A stretch of DNA of 14,230 nucleotides from Lachnospiraceae bacterium (GTDB taxonomy: Bacteria > Bacillota_A > Clostridia > Lachnospirales > Lachnospiraceae), in the NCBI GenBank assembly GCA_009774655.1, contig VSOD01000064.1, forward strand, positions 1 to 14,230, given 5' to 3'. Under the pieces are notes generated by a model. It saw only the letters and a program-made list of their open reading frames with translations. It made no database searches and was not told the DNA's origin. Every line of letters starts with the position of its first letter. Position 1 is the first letter of the stretch. Below are positions 1 through 7,036 of the stretch, piece after piece. The position numbers were made by a program, and so were the translations under genes.

Positions 1-1
1 G

Positions 2-61
2 GCCAGAGCAGTGGGCAGCTTCAAGAACGCAGCCGGTAAGAAGATCCCGGATCAGGCATAG
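2..61 (+). CDS. C-terminal fragment of an unrecognised upstream gene
   Basis: One forward frame is open from the left edge to a TAG at 59-61 and encodes a 19-residue tail ending KKIPDQA. Its codons are mostly G or C at the third position, like the genes that follow. The fragment is too short to assign a family. Another forward frame stays open longer, to about 170, but its arginine- and serine-rich translation looks like a shadow. Between this stop and gltX (62-192) I see no gene, no convincing terminator and no clear promoter. Confidence 0.35.
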   Translation, partial: ARAVGSFKNAAGKKIPDQA

Positions 62-192
62 GACATACGGCTTTATCCTGCATAACGGTTTTCTTCAAGG
101 GAACTGTATGAAAAGCAATCAGGAATCCTGTGCCGGAACGGGTGGTTTCAGGCAGAGGCAGTCCAAATAGAAAATAAGATGGAGAAGAAGAA

Positions 193-1650
193 ATGAGTCA
201 GAAAATAAGAACAAGATATGCCCCCAGCCCCACAGGGCGTATGCATGTGGGGAATCTGCGGACGGCTTTGTATGCATATCTGATCGCCAAACATGAGGGC
301 GGCGATTTCATATTGAGGATCGAGGACACGGATCAGGAACGTTACGTGGAAGGGGCGGTGGATATCATATACCGCACGCTGGAGAAGACGGGACTGGTGC
401 ATGACGAGGGTCCGGACAAGGACGGCGGTGTCGGTCCCTATGTACAGAGCGAACGGCAGAAACAGGGCCTTTATCTGGAGTACGCGAAGCAGCTGATTGA
501 GAAGGGACAGGCTTATTACTGTTTCTGTGACAAGGAGAGGCTGGCGACGCTGACCTGTACGGTAGCCGGGAAGGAGATCAACGTATACGACAAGCACTGC
601 CTGCATCTTTCAAAAGAGGAAGTGGAGCAAAAGCTGGCGGCGGGTGTCCCCTACGTGATCAGGCAGAACAATCCGACGGAAGGGACGACCACCTTCCATG
701 ACGATATTTACGGCGATATCACGGTGGATAACAGTGAACTGGACGACATGATACTGATCAAGTCGGACGGTTACCCGACCTACAATTTTGCCAATGTGGT
801 GGACGACCACCTGATGGGGATCACCCATGTGGTGAGAGGTAATGAATATCTGTCCTCTTCCCCCAAGTACAACCGTCTCTATGAGGCTTTCGGCTGGGAG
901 GTGCCGGAGTATGTGCACTGTCCGCTGATCACCGATGAGAACCACCAGAAGCTGTCCAAGCGATGCGGCCATTCTTCCTATGAGGATTTGATCGAGCAGG
1001 GCTTTTTGTCGGAGGCCGTTGTGAATTTCGTGGCGCTTCTTGGCTGGAGTCCGGAGGACAACACGGAGATCTTCACGCTGGAAGAGCTGGTGGCGAAGTT
1101 TGATTATCATCATCTGTCCAAATCGCCGGCGGTATTCGATTATACCAAGCTGAAATGGATGAACGGAGAATATTTGAAGGCCATGGATTCCGACCGCTTC
1201 TACGAGATGGCCAAGCCTTATCTGAAAGAGGCGCTGACCGGCAGTCTGGATCTGAAGAAGATTGCGGCCATGGTCAAGACGAGGATCGAGATCTTTCCGG
1301 ATATCAGGGAAATGGTGGATTTCTTTGAGACACTGCCGGAATATGATGTGGAGATGTATGCCCACAAGAAGATGAAGACCAGCAAAGAATCTTCCCTGGA
1401 GGTATTGCAGGAGATTCTGCCGCTTCTGGAGGCGCAGACAGATTACAGCAACGATGCGCTTTACCAGACACTGGCGGGCTATGTGGAGCAGAAGGGATGT
1501 AAGAACGGCTATGTGATGTGGCCGGTACGGACGGCGGTCTCCGGCAAACAGATGACGCCGGCAGGCGCGACGGAGATCATGGAAGTGCTGGGGAAGGAAG
1601 AATCCCTTGCCAGAATCCGCAGAGGAATCGAGAAACTGCAGAATGTATAA
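193..1650 (+). CDS. gltX: Glutamyl-tRNA synthetase
   Basis: The product charges tRNA-Glu with glutamate in the cytoplasm using ATP; in many Firmicutes the enzyme also misacylates tRNA-Gln for later amidation. The 485-residue product has the usual family length. The class I HIGH-type signature is at residues 18-21 (HVGN) after APSPTGRM, the RIEDTD motif follows, and the KMSKS-type loop is at 253-257 (KLSKR). Near residue 110 a CFC pair followed by later cysteines resembles the zinc site of bacterial GluRS. The ATG at 193 has GGAG at 181-184, eight bases upstream. The 3' end overlaps the helicase gene, so the two are probably co-transcribed. The gene looks intact, and whether it is the discriminating or non-discriminating type cannot be told by eye. 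Confidence 0.97.
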   Translation: MSQKIRTRYAPSPTGRMHVGNLRTALYAYLIAKHEGGDFILRIEDTDQERYVEGAVDIIYRTLEKTGLVHDEGPDKDGGVGPYVQSERQKQGLYLEYAKQLIEKGQAYYCFCDKERLATLTCTVAGKEINVYDKHCLHLSKEEVEQKLAAGVPYVIRQNNPTEGTTTFHDDIYGDITVDNSELDDMILIKSDGYPTYNFANVVDDHLMGITHVVRGNEYLSSSPKYNRLYEAFGWEVPEYVHCPLITDENHQKLSKRCGHSSYEDLIEQGFLSEAVVNFVALLGWSPEDNTEIFTLEELVAKFDYHHLSKSPAVFDYTKLKWMNGEYLKAMDSDRFYEMAKPYLKEALTGSLDLKKIAAMVKTRIEIFPDIREMVDFFETLPEYDVEMYAHKKMKTSKESSLEVLQEILPLLEAQTDYSNDALYQTLAGYVEQKGCKNGYVMWPVRTAVSGKQMTPAGATEIMEVLGKEESLARIRRGIEKLQNV

Positions 1651-3481
1651 GCAAATGTCCAGGCAGGTCGTCAATCCCAATCAGGAACTGGCGATCCTGC
1701 ACACTGCCGGTCCCGCGCAGGTCATTGCGGGTCCCGGCAGCGGCAAGACTTTCGTCACCGTACACCGCATCTTACATCTCATCACAGAATGGGGCGTCGA
1801 TCCCGCCCGCATCCTGGTCATCACATTTACGAAAGCGGCGGCACTGGAAATGCAGGAACGCTTCTTTCGTCTCACGCAGCCGAAACGGCCGCCGGTAAGG
1901 TTCGGCACCTTTCATGCCGTATTCTATCACATTCTGAAACAGTCAGCCCGTTATCAGGGCTATTCCATCATGACAGAATCAGAGAAAAGAAGACAGATCC
2001 GTCAGATCGTGCGCATGTACAGCAGATTTGCTTCTGTACAGGAAGAGGATCTGGAGGAGTTGACTGCTTTGGTCGGCAGCCGAAAGACAGGCGCAAAGCA
2101 AAAGAAAATATCCATACAGGATATTACGGAGGAGGACATTAACTTTTTACTAAAAGAATATGAAAGCTATCAGCAGGAATTTGGACAGATGGATTTCGAC
2201 GACATCATGATCCTGTGCCACCGGCTGCTGGCCGGGGAGGCGGATACGCTTGCCCGGTGGCAGGAACAGTTTCAGTATATCCTTGTCGATGAATTTCAGG
2301 ATATTTCCCCGCTGCAGTATGAGATCGTGAAAATGCTGGCGGCGCCGCAGCACAATCTCTTTATCGTGGGGGATGACGACCAGTCCATCTATGGCTTCCG
2401 GGGCGCCAGTCCGGACAGTATGCAGCAGTTTAGGCAGGATTATCCGCAGGCCTCGTTTATTCTGCTGGATCAAAATTACAGGTGCCACGGCCGGATCGTT
2501 GCGGCCGCCCTGCAGGTGATCGGCGAAAATCACAACCGGATCGACAAACAGATCCAGGCGGTACATGAGACGGGCGACGGCTTTTGCCTGCGGCAGTATG
2601 AGCATGAAGAAGAGGAACAGCAGGCGTTTTTGCAGGAGATGTGCCGCATCAGGAAGGAGGGGAAGCTGTCCGGCTGTGCCATGATCTGCCGGACGAACTA
2701 TGACTGCGCCATGTGGGCACAGATCCTGCGCAAAGGCGGGATACCCTTTTCCATGAAGGAGCGGCCGGCGAACCGGTTCCGGCATTTCGTCGTGCAGGAT
2801 ATCCTGGCTTATCTGACGCTGGCAGAAGCGGCGGACGGCTTTCAGCGCCGGCATTTCCTGCGGATCATGAATCGCCCGGTCAGGTATTTGAAAAGAGACA
2901 GTGTGGCGGGAGAGATTGTGCGGGAGAAGGAGCTTATGTGCTGGTATGGCGGCTCGCCGGTCCAGCAGGAGCGGATCAGGAGGCTCTTTCAGGATATCAG
3001 GCATCTCAGCGGTATGAGGCTTTGTCTGCAGATTCACTATATCCGGAATATCATCGGTTACGACGGCTATCTCAGGGAGAAATACGGACCGGAAAAAGCC
3101 GGGGAGCTGGTGCGGATCGGGGAGGAGTTTCAGGAATTTTCCAGACAGTTTGCAGCCTTACATGAAATGCTGGAATATATCGCCGGTTATGAGGATACGC
3201 TAAAGGATATGCAGGAGCGGAAAAAGAAAGAGGAAGATGCGCTGCATCTGCTGACGATGCATGCTTCGAAAGGACTGGAATTTGACCGGGTCTACTTACC
3301 GGACTGTCAGGAGGGAAAGATCCCTTCCGCCAAATCAGTGACGGAAGCGGAGATAGAAGAGGAGCGGCGTATGTTCTATGTGGCCATGACCAGAGCGAAA
3401 CACAGCCTGTGTCTGATGACCGTCAAAGGAAAAACCGGAAAAGATGCACCTTCCCGGTTTCTGGCATGTCTTATGCTATGA
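1643..3481 (+). CDS. UvrD/PcrA-type superfamily 1 DNA helicase, short form
   Basis: This is an ATP-dependent 3'-5' DNA helicase of the UvrD/Rep/PcrA group (612 residues from this start). Visible motifs in order: Walker A AGPGSGKT at 29-36; motif Ia (TFTKAAALEM); motif II VDEFQD at 215-220; motif III GDDDQSIYGFRGA near 243; motif IV around DQNYRC; motif V TMHASKGLEFD near 538-548; and motif VI, EEERRMFYVAMTRAK, near 572-586. It ends about 25 residues after motif VI, so it lacks the C-terminal extension of PcrA/UvrD (typically over 700 residues). ATG 1643 overlaps the gltX stop. A TTG at 1607 with a better-placed purine-rich site (AAGGAAG, 1594-1600) would add 12 residues, and ATG 1655 is also possible. 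The likely role is DNA repair or recombination; the exact paralog is uncertain. Confidence 0.92.
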   Translation: MYKQMSRQVVNPNQELAILHTAGPAQVIAGPGSGKTFVTVHRILHLITEWGVDPARILVITFTKAAALEMQERFFRLTQPKRPPVRFGTFHAVFYHILKQSARYQGYSIMTESEKRRQIRQIVRMYSRFASVQEEDLEELTALVGSRKTGAKQKKISIQDITEEDINFLLKEYESYQQEFGQMDFDDIMILCHRLLAGEADTLARWQEQFQYILVDEFQDISPLQYEIVKMLAAPQHNLFIVGDDDQSIYGFRGASPDSMQQFRQDYPQASFILLDQNYRCHGRIVAAALQVIGENHNRIDKQIQAVHETGDGFCLRQYEHEEEEQQAFLQEMCRIRKEGKLSGCAMICRTNYDCAMWAQILRKGGIPFSMKERPANRFRHFVVQDILAYLTLAEAADGFQRRHFLRIMNRPVRYLKRDSVAGEIVREKELMCWYGGSPVQQERIRRLFQDIRHLSGMRLCLQIHYIRNIIGYDGYLREKYGPEKAGELVRIGEEFQEFSRQFAALHEMLEYIAGYEDTLKDMQERKKKEEDALHLLTMHASKGLEFDRVYLPDCQEGKIPSAKSVTEAEIEEERRMFYVAMTRAKHSLCLMTVKGKTGKDAPSRFLACLML

Positions 3482-3826
3482 CTCATCTTCCTGACCGCCC
3501 ACCAGTTCGTCGAATTCCGCGGCGTCCAGGTACTCGTCAAAAGCCTCCGCCACGGCTTCGTACTCGTCGTCGTCCTCGATATAATCCAGCACCGGTTCCT
3601 CGTTTGGATCATCGGGATTCTCGCTGTAGCGGTAGAACCATACTTCGCCCTCCGTATTCTCTCCTGATTCGTCCAGCGGAAGCAGTACGATGTAGTCTTT
3701 TTCGGATACGGTGAGAATGGTGATCACGGCGCAGGTGACGGTGGTGCCGTCCTCCAGATCAAGATCCACGGTCATTTCCTCGGCGTCGTAGCCGTTGTCG
3801 CCGCCCGGCATGTTATTTTTGCTCAT
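3476..3826 (-). CDS. DUF1292 family small acidic protein
   Basis: A 116-residue, very acidic protein of the DUF1292 (YrzB-like) family, whose function is not known. The core at about 19-50 (TVDLDLEDGTTVTCAVITIL, then KDYIVLLPLD) and the following EVWFYRY strand match the family pattern of a small beta-rich domain. The C-terminal third is an Asp/Glu/Tyr-rich helix-prone tail. The ATG at 3826 is preceded by GGAAGG six bases upstream (3833-3838 on the plus strand). The gene converges on the helicase gene and the two stop codons overlap (TAG at 3478-3476, TGA at 3479-3481) with no terminator between them, so transcripts from both sides must run into each other. In many Firmicutes this family is found near yrrK/yqgF-type housekeeping genes; here it stands alone. 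Confidence 0.85.
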   Translation of the reverse strand: MSKNNMPGGDNGYDAEEMTVDLDLEDGTTVTCAVITILTVSEKDYIVLLPLDESGENTEGEVWFYRYSENPDDPNEEPVLDYIEDDDEYEAVAEAFDEYLDAAEFDELVGGQEDES

Positions 3827-3843
3827 ATTGGGCCTTCCTTTCC

Positions 3844-3867
3844 TTCACAGCGGTTGTGGGCTGTGAA
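3844..3867. repeat. Perfect inverted repeat in the leader of the DUF1292 gene
   Basis: TTCACAGC at 3844-3851 and GCTGTGAA at 3860-3867 form a perfect 8-bp stem with an 8-base loop. It lies between the predicted promoter and the ribosome binding site of the DUF1292 gene, ending a few bases before the Shine-Dalgarno sequence. It could be an RNA hairpin in the leader or a DNA operator. There is no T-tract on the minus-strand side, so it is not a terminator for that transcript. Confidence 0.55.
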
Positions 3868-3890
3868 CATTTTGCAGATGGTTTATGGTT

Positions 3891-3919
3891 ATTTTACTGA
3901 AATCTGAATAGATATTCAA
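3891..3919 (-). promoter_or_regulatory. Sigma-A type promoter of the DUF1292 gene
   Basis: Read on the minus strand, TTGAAT (3919-3914) and TAAAAT (3896-3891) are separated by exactly 17 bases. They match the housekeeping consensus at four and five of six positions. Predicted transcription starts near 3884, giving a leader of nearly 60 bases that contains an inverted repeat. The call is by consensus only. Confidence 0.5.
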
Positions 3920-3949
3920 TGGATTTTCAGAAAATAAAAGAAATTTTTG

Positions 3950-3978
3950 TTTAGAAATCTTATCTTTTGTGATAGAAT
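3950..3978 (+). promoter_or_regulatory. Sigma-A type promoter of the GH13 gene
   Basis: TTTAGA (3950-3955) and TAGAAT (3973-3978) lie 17 bases apart in the most AT-rich stretch of the window. Transcription would begin near 3985, at the same place as an in-frame ATG, which therefore cannot easily have a ribosome binding site. This supports the downstream start at 4099 and a leader of about 115 bases. Confidence 0.5.
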
Positions 3979-4086
3979 GATAACATGGCATTTAATTTGT
4001 ATTATGTCCGTTGTGTTATGGGGGATGCAGTGATCAGCTTCAGAAATGCTCTAACGGCGCAATCAACCATAGACTCACATTTTGTC

Positions 4087-4091
4087 GGAGG
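4087..4091 (+). promoter_or_regulatory. Ribosome binding site that decides the GH13 start
   Basis: GGAGG lies seven bases before ATG 4099. The longer in-frame start at 3985 has no purine-rich site and sits on the predicted transcription start. Confidence 0.75.
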
Positions 4092-4098
4092 ATTTGTC

Positions 4099-6069
4099 AT
4101 GCATAAAGACTTCAAGATCGTTAAGACACAAATTTATCCTTTAGGCGTGTATTTCCGGCATGCAGGGCTGCACATCGCGGCGGTGCACAGAAGAATACAT
4201 ACTGACGAAACAGCAGAGTTCGGCATCATTCTGTACGACAGGAAGCACAGAGGAGGCGTCAGGATCCCGTTTCCGGAAAAGAACCGGGTGGGCTCCGTCT
4301 ACGCGATGCTGCTGGAAGGTTATCAGAACAGAGAATTCAGTTATCTTTTTTACTGCGGAGACAGGACCTGGCCTGATCCGTACTGCAGGAAAATAGAATG
4401 CAATACAAAATACGGCGTGCCCGGAAAAGGGCCGATACGCTGCATGGTGCCTGATGCACACTACGACTGGGAGGAGGACCGGGCGCCGGGAATCCCTTAC
4501 GAGAATACGATTCTCTATGCCCTCCATGTGCGGGGATTTACGAAGCACAGATCTTCCGGCGTGGAACATAAGGGCACTTATGCCGGCGTCACGGAGAAGA
4601 TTCCTTACCTGAAAGAACTCGGGATCACCTCGGTGCTGCTGATGCCGGCCTACGAATTTGACGAGATCCAGAGGCAGGAAAATCTCCAGAACATCCTGAC
4701 GATGCAGAAGGCGGCGGCCTGTAAGCAGGAGGAAGAGGAGCCGGCGGCCGAGATCCCTTATAAGATCAATTACTGGGGATACCGCCGGGGCATGTACTAC
4801 AGTCCAAAGGCCGGCTATGCTGCAGGTAAGGATGCGGTAGCGGAATTCAAGGATATGGTGAAGGCGCTGCACCGCAACGGTATGGAGATCCTTATGCAGT
4901 TTTATTTTCCGACGGAGGTTGCGCCGGCGGAGATGCTGGACATATTGAAATACTGGAAGGTAGAATATCATATAGACGGCTGCCATGTGATGGGAGTGAA
5001 TCTTCCCGTGGGGATGTTTGCGGAAGAACCGCTGCTGAGCGACACGAAACTTCTGACCATACAGCAGTACAGCCCGGCAGCGTCCGGGCCTGCGGCCTTA
5101 TCCCGCACCATCGGCTGGCTGAGCGAGGGATTCCAGTATGATATGCGCCGTCTGTTAAAGGGCGACGACGATATGATCAACCAGTTTATCTTTCATGTGC
5201 GCAACGCCCGTCCGGAGACGGGGATCATTAACTATATCGCCAAATGGGACGGCTTCCGGCTGGCGGATCTGGTATCTTATGACCGGAAACACAATGAAGA
5301 TAACGGAGAAGACAACAGGGACGGCACGGACTACAACTGCAGCTGGAACTGCGGCGTGGAGGGCAGAAGCCGCCGTAAGTCCGTCACCAGACTGCGCATG
5401 AAGCAGATGAAAAATGCGATGATGCTTGTATTTCTTGCCCAGGGTACGCCGCTTCTCTACAGCGGTGACGAATTCGGGAACACCCAGAACGGCAACAACA
5501 ATCCGTACTGTCAGGACAATGACACGGCATGGATCAAGTGGAACCAGATGGAAAGCGGCGGGGAGCTGTTAGCCTGTACGAAGATGCTGATCAGGCTGCG
5601 CCGGGAGCATCCGATCCTGCACAGCGCCATGCCTCTTAAGGGGATGGATACGCTTTCCTGCGGCTACCCGGATGTCTCGTTCCACGGCAAGGAGGCGTGG
5701 CGGCCGGATACAAGCCCGGCCAGCAGATCCATGGGCGTCATGTTCTGCGGCTATTATGGGGAGATTGACGGCCGGCGGGATGAAGATTTCCTCTATTTCG
5801 GAGTGAATCTGTACTGGGAGCCATATGTGCTGGGCCTGCCCAAGCTGCCAAGGGGCAAAGCCTGGAGGCTTTATGCATCCACGGACGACCAGGCGAAACC
5901 GGAAGAAGAGTCTGAGGAGCCACTGCAGAAGATTACCATTCCGCCAAGAACCATCGTACTCTATACGACGAAGGACTGTCCGGTGTCTGCAACCGCACAG
6001 AGACAGCGCCGCAGACGAGGCAGGAACGCTGTCGGAAAAGAATCAGGGAAACGGGAAGTATCATCATGA
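4099..6069 (+). CDS. GH13 (GlgX/isoamylase-like) protein, probably catalytically inactive
   Basis: The 656-residue product has an N-terminal CBM48/pullulanase-N-like beta domain (about 5-110), a GH13 barrel (about 135-540) and a C-terminal beta domain. GlgX-type segments are well kept: LYALHVRGFTKH, INYWGY, EFKDMVKALH, DLVSYDRKHN followed by ENGEDNRDGTDYN-like text, and GTPLLYSGDEFGNTQNGNNN. The catalytic segments are not. Region I DVVYNH reads QFYFPT (267-272). Region II DGFRFD reads DGCHVM, putting Met298 at the nucleophile position. Region III KLIAEPW reads KLLTIQQ, putting Ile321 at the acid/base Glu position. In region IV Asp384 remains, but the preceding His is Trp383. Only 26 residues separate regions I and II, so domain B is missing. 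The frame is intact, so a binding, scaffold or regulatory role is more likely than decay. The C-terminus is Arg-rich. The stop overlaps the DUF5662 start (ATGA). Confidence 0.85.
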   Translation: MHKDFKIVKTQIYPLGVYFRHAGLHIAAVHRRIHTDETAEFGIILYDRKHRGGVRIPFPEKNRVGSVYAMLLEGYQNREFSYLFYCGDRTWPDPYCRKIECNTKYGVPGKGPIRCMVPDAHYDWEEDRAPGIPYENTILYALHVRGFTKHRSSGVEHKGTYAGVTEKIPYLKELGITSVLLMPAYEFDEIQRQENLQNILTMQKAAACKQEEEEPAAEIPYKINYWGYRRGMYYSPKAGYAAGKDAVAEFKDMVKALHRNGMEILMQFYFPTEVAPAEMLDILKYWKVEYHIDGCHVMGVNLPVGMFAEEPLLSDTKLLTIQQYSPAASGPAALSRTIGWLSEGFQYDMRRLLKGDDDMINQFIFHVRNARPETGIINYIAKWDGFRLADLVSYDRKHNEDNGEDNRDGTDYNCSWNCGVEGRSRRKSVTRLRMKQMKNAMMLVFLAQGTPLLYSGDEFGNTQNGNNNPYCQDNDTAWIKWNQMESGGELLACTKMLIRLRREHPILHSAMPLKGMDTLSCGYPDVSFHGKEAWRPDTSPASRSMGVMFCGYYGEIDGRRDEDFLYFGVNLYWEPYVLGLPKLPRGKAWRLYASTDDQAKPEEESEEPLQKITIPPRTIVLYTTKDCPVSATAQRQRRRRGRNAVGKESGKREVSS

Positions 6070-6599
6070 TCAAAGCATGGGAACATTTTAAAACAATCAC
6101 GCATCACAAGCGGCTGGTCATGGAAGGCTGCTTTAAGGTGGGACTGTATCGGCAGGGAATCCTGCATGATATGTCCAAATTCAGCCCGTCGGAATTTCTT
6201 GTGGGCGCCAGATACTGGCAGGGTAACAGAAGCCCTAACAACGCGGAGCGGGAGGCAATCGGCTATTCTTCTTCCTGGCTGCACCACAAGGGCAGGAACA
6301 AGCACCATTATGAATACTGGATCGATTACAGCTGCCACGGCATCGAAGGCAGTATGGCGCCGGCGCCCATGCCGAGACGGTATATCGTGGAGATGTTCAT
6401 GGACAGGATCGCCGCCTGCAAGGTCTATCATAAGGATGCCTATACCTGTAAGGATCCGCTTTTGTACTACCAGTCGTCACAGACACCGCCGCCACTGCAT
6501 CCGAAGACGAAGAAGATGCTGGAATTTCTTCTGCACATGCTGGCTGACAGGGGCGAAGAGGAGACCTTCCGCTATATCAGAACAAGGATTTTAAAATAA
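6066..6599 (+). CDS. DUF5662 family protein
   Basis: A 177-residue soluble protein that I recognise as DUF5662, a family of unknown function. The sequence has a His/Asp-rich core: HDMSKF at 34-39, then FLVGARYWQGN, and HHKGRNKHH at 73-81, followed by aromatic residues (YEYW). The histidine and aspartate spacing suggests a helical metal-binding fold reminiscent of HD-domain hydrolases, but that is inference from the pattern. The C-terminal part is helical and ends RYIRTRILK. Its ATG is inside the ATGA that also ends the GH13 gene, so translation is probably coupled and both proteins come from one transcript. No clear terminator follows. Confidence 0.8.
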   Translation: MIKAWEHFKTITHHKRLVMEGCFKVGLYRQGILHDMSKFSPSEFLVGARYWQGNRSPNNAEREAIGYSSSWLHHKGRNKHHYEYWIDYSCHGIEGSMAPAPMPRRYIVEMFMDRIAACKVYHKDAYTCKDPLLYYQSSQTPPPLHPKTKKMLEFLLHMLADRGEEETFRYIRTRILK

Positions 6600-6601
6600 G
6601 T

Positions 6602-6630
6602 AACCTTCTCTCTCTTTTTTGCATAGGATA
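6602..6630 (+). promoter_or_regulatory. Candidate sigma-K (late mother-cell) promoter
   Basis: AACC at 6602-6605 and CATAGGATA at 6622-6630 are 16 bases apart. This fits the Bacillus subtilis sigma-K pattern (mACm, about 16 bases, CATAnnnTA) at every fixed position. Transcription would begin near 6637, a few bases before the strong AAGGAG ribosome binding site at 6643-6648 of the Cys-rich gene. The pattern is short and could occur by chance, but its placement is right. Confidence 0.45.
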
Positions 6631-6656
6631 AGGTATGAAAAAAAGGAGATGAGAAT

Positions 6657-6977
6657 ATGAATTGTAGTATTATTCTGTTATTTTTATTATTCTGCGGCCG
6701 GAATGGCTGTGGGTGCGGCAGAGATACAGGATGCGGCTGCGAAGAACCAAAGCCCGTCCCACCGCCGTGCCGTCCGAGAGAGCGGGAGTGTGGAAGAGAA
6801 CGTGAATGCGGCAGGGATCGCGACTGCGGAAGAGAGCGTGAGTGCGGCAGAGAACGCGACTGCGGCAGGGAACGTGAGCCGGAGCGCGATTGTTCGTGCG
6901 GCAGCGATTCCCGGTTTGAACCCCGCTTCGAGCCGAGACCGTTTTCCGATACCGGATGCGGATGCAATGACAAATAG
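6657..6977 (+). CDS. Small Cys/Arg-rich hexapeptide-repeat protein, possible spore coat protein
   Basis: The 106-residue product begins with a short hydrophobic stretch (SIILLFLLF, residues 4-12). A Cys/Gly segment follows (CGCGRDTGCGC), then a Pro-rich linker, five perfect-length hexapeptides of the form [E/D]CGR[E/D]R at 44-73, and a second DTGCGC motif at the very end. Half the repeat residues are charged and each unit carries one cysteine, which suggests disulfide cross-linking or metal binding. ATG 6657 has AAGGAG eight bases upstream, an excellent site, which separates it from the shadow frames on both strands that also stay open through the repeats. Upstream is a sigma-K-like promoter. 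Cys-rich, low-complexity small proteins are common in Firmicute spore coats, so a coat or crust role is a reasonable inference. I do not recognise a named family. Confidence 0.75.
   Translation: MNCSIILLFLLFCGRNGCGCGRDTGCGCEEPKPVPPPCRPRERECGRERECGRDRDCGRERECGRERDCGREREPERDCSCGSDSRFEPRFEPRPFSDTGCGCNDK
6786..6875 (+). repeat. Five tandem 18-bp repeats in the Cys-rich gene
   Basis: Five in-frame 18-base units encode ECGRER, ECGRDR, DCGRER, ECGRER and DCGRER. A decayed copy (CRPRER, 6768-6785) precedes them and another (EPERDC) follows. Units differ mainly at synonymous or Glu/Asp-exchange positions, so the repeat is kept at the protein level. Copy number may vary between strains through slippage. 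Confidence 0.9.
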
Positions 6978-6999
6978 CGTATACGGGTAAGTAACGGCG

Positions 7000-7036
7000 C
7001 TGCCCTTTCTTTTCGGTTGACGGGAGGAAAGGGCAG
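7000..7036 (+). other. Long hairpin between the Cys-rich gene and trpS
   Basis: CTGCCCTTTC (7000-7009) pairs perfectly with GAAAGGGCAG (7027-7036). Wobble pairs could extend the stem on both sides. A TTTTT run at 7047-7051 follows after about ten bases, further than in a textbook terminator. It may be a weak terminator for the Cys-rich gene. The right arm lies inside the predicted trpS promoter, so a DNA-level regulatory role is also possible. Confidence 0.55.

Noticed and set aside
610..1680. Minus-strand open frame of 356 codons across gltX
   Set aside because: It is antisense to an intact, clearly identified gltX. Its translation is rich in His, Arg, Leu and Gln, which is typical of a shadow frame.
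2150..3037. Minus-strand open frame of 295 codons across the helicase gene
   Set aside because: The helicase motifs on the plus strand are unambiguous and the antisense product has no recognisable domain.
3985..4098. N-terminal extension of the GH13 protein from ATG 3985
   Set aside because: The ATG lies on the predicted transcription start and has no ribosome binding site, while ATG 4099 has GGAGG at ideal spacing.
6586..6620. Possible terminator after the DUF5662 gene (AAGG/CCTT arms and a T-run)
   Set aside because: The stem is only four paired bases with an AT-rich interior, and the T-run is separated from it by a CT-rich stretch.
6768..6893. CRISPR-like direct repeats
   Set aside because: The units are contiguous 18-base coding repeats without spacers.
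6572..6973. Minus-strand frame with striking SRSLPHSRSLPQ-type repeats
   Set aside because: It is the antisense of the Cys-rich repeat gene, whose plus-strand start has an excellent ribosome binding site. The repeats are a by-product of the 18-base units.
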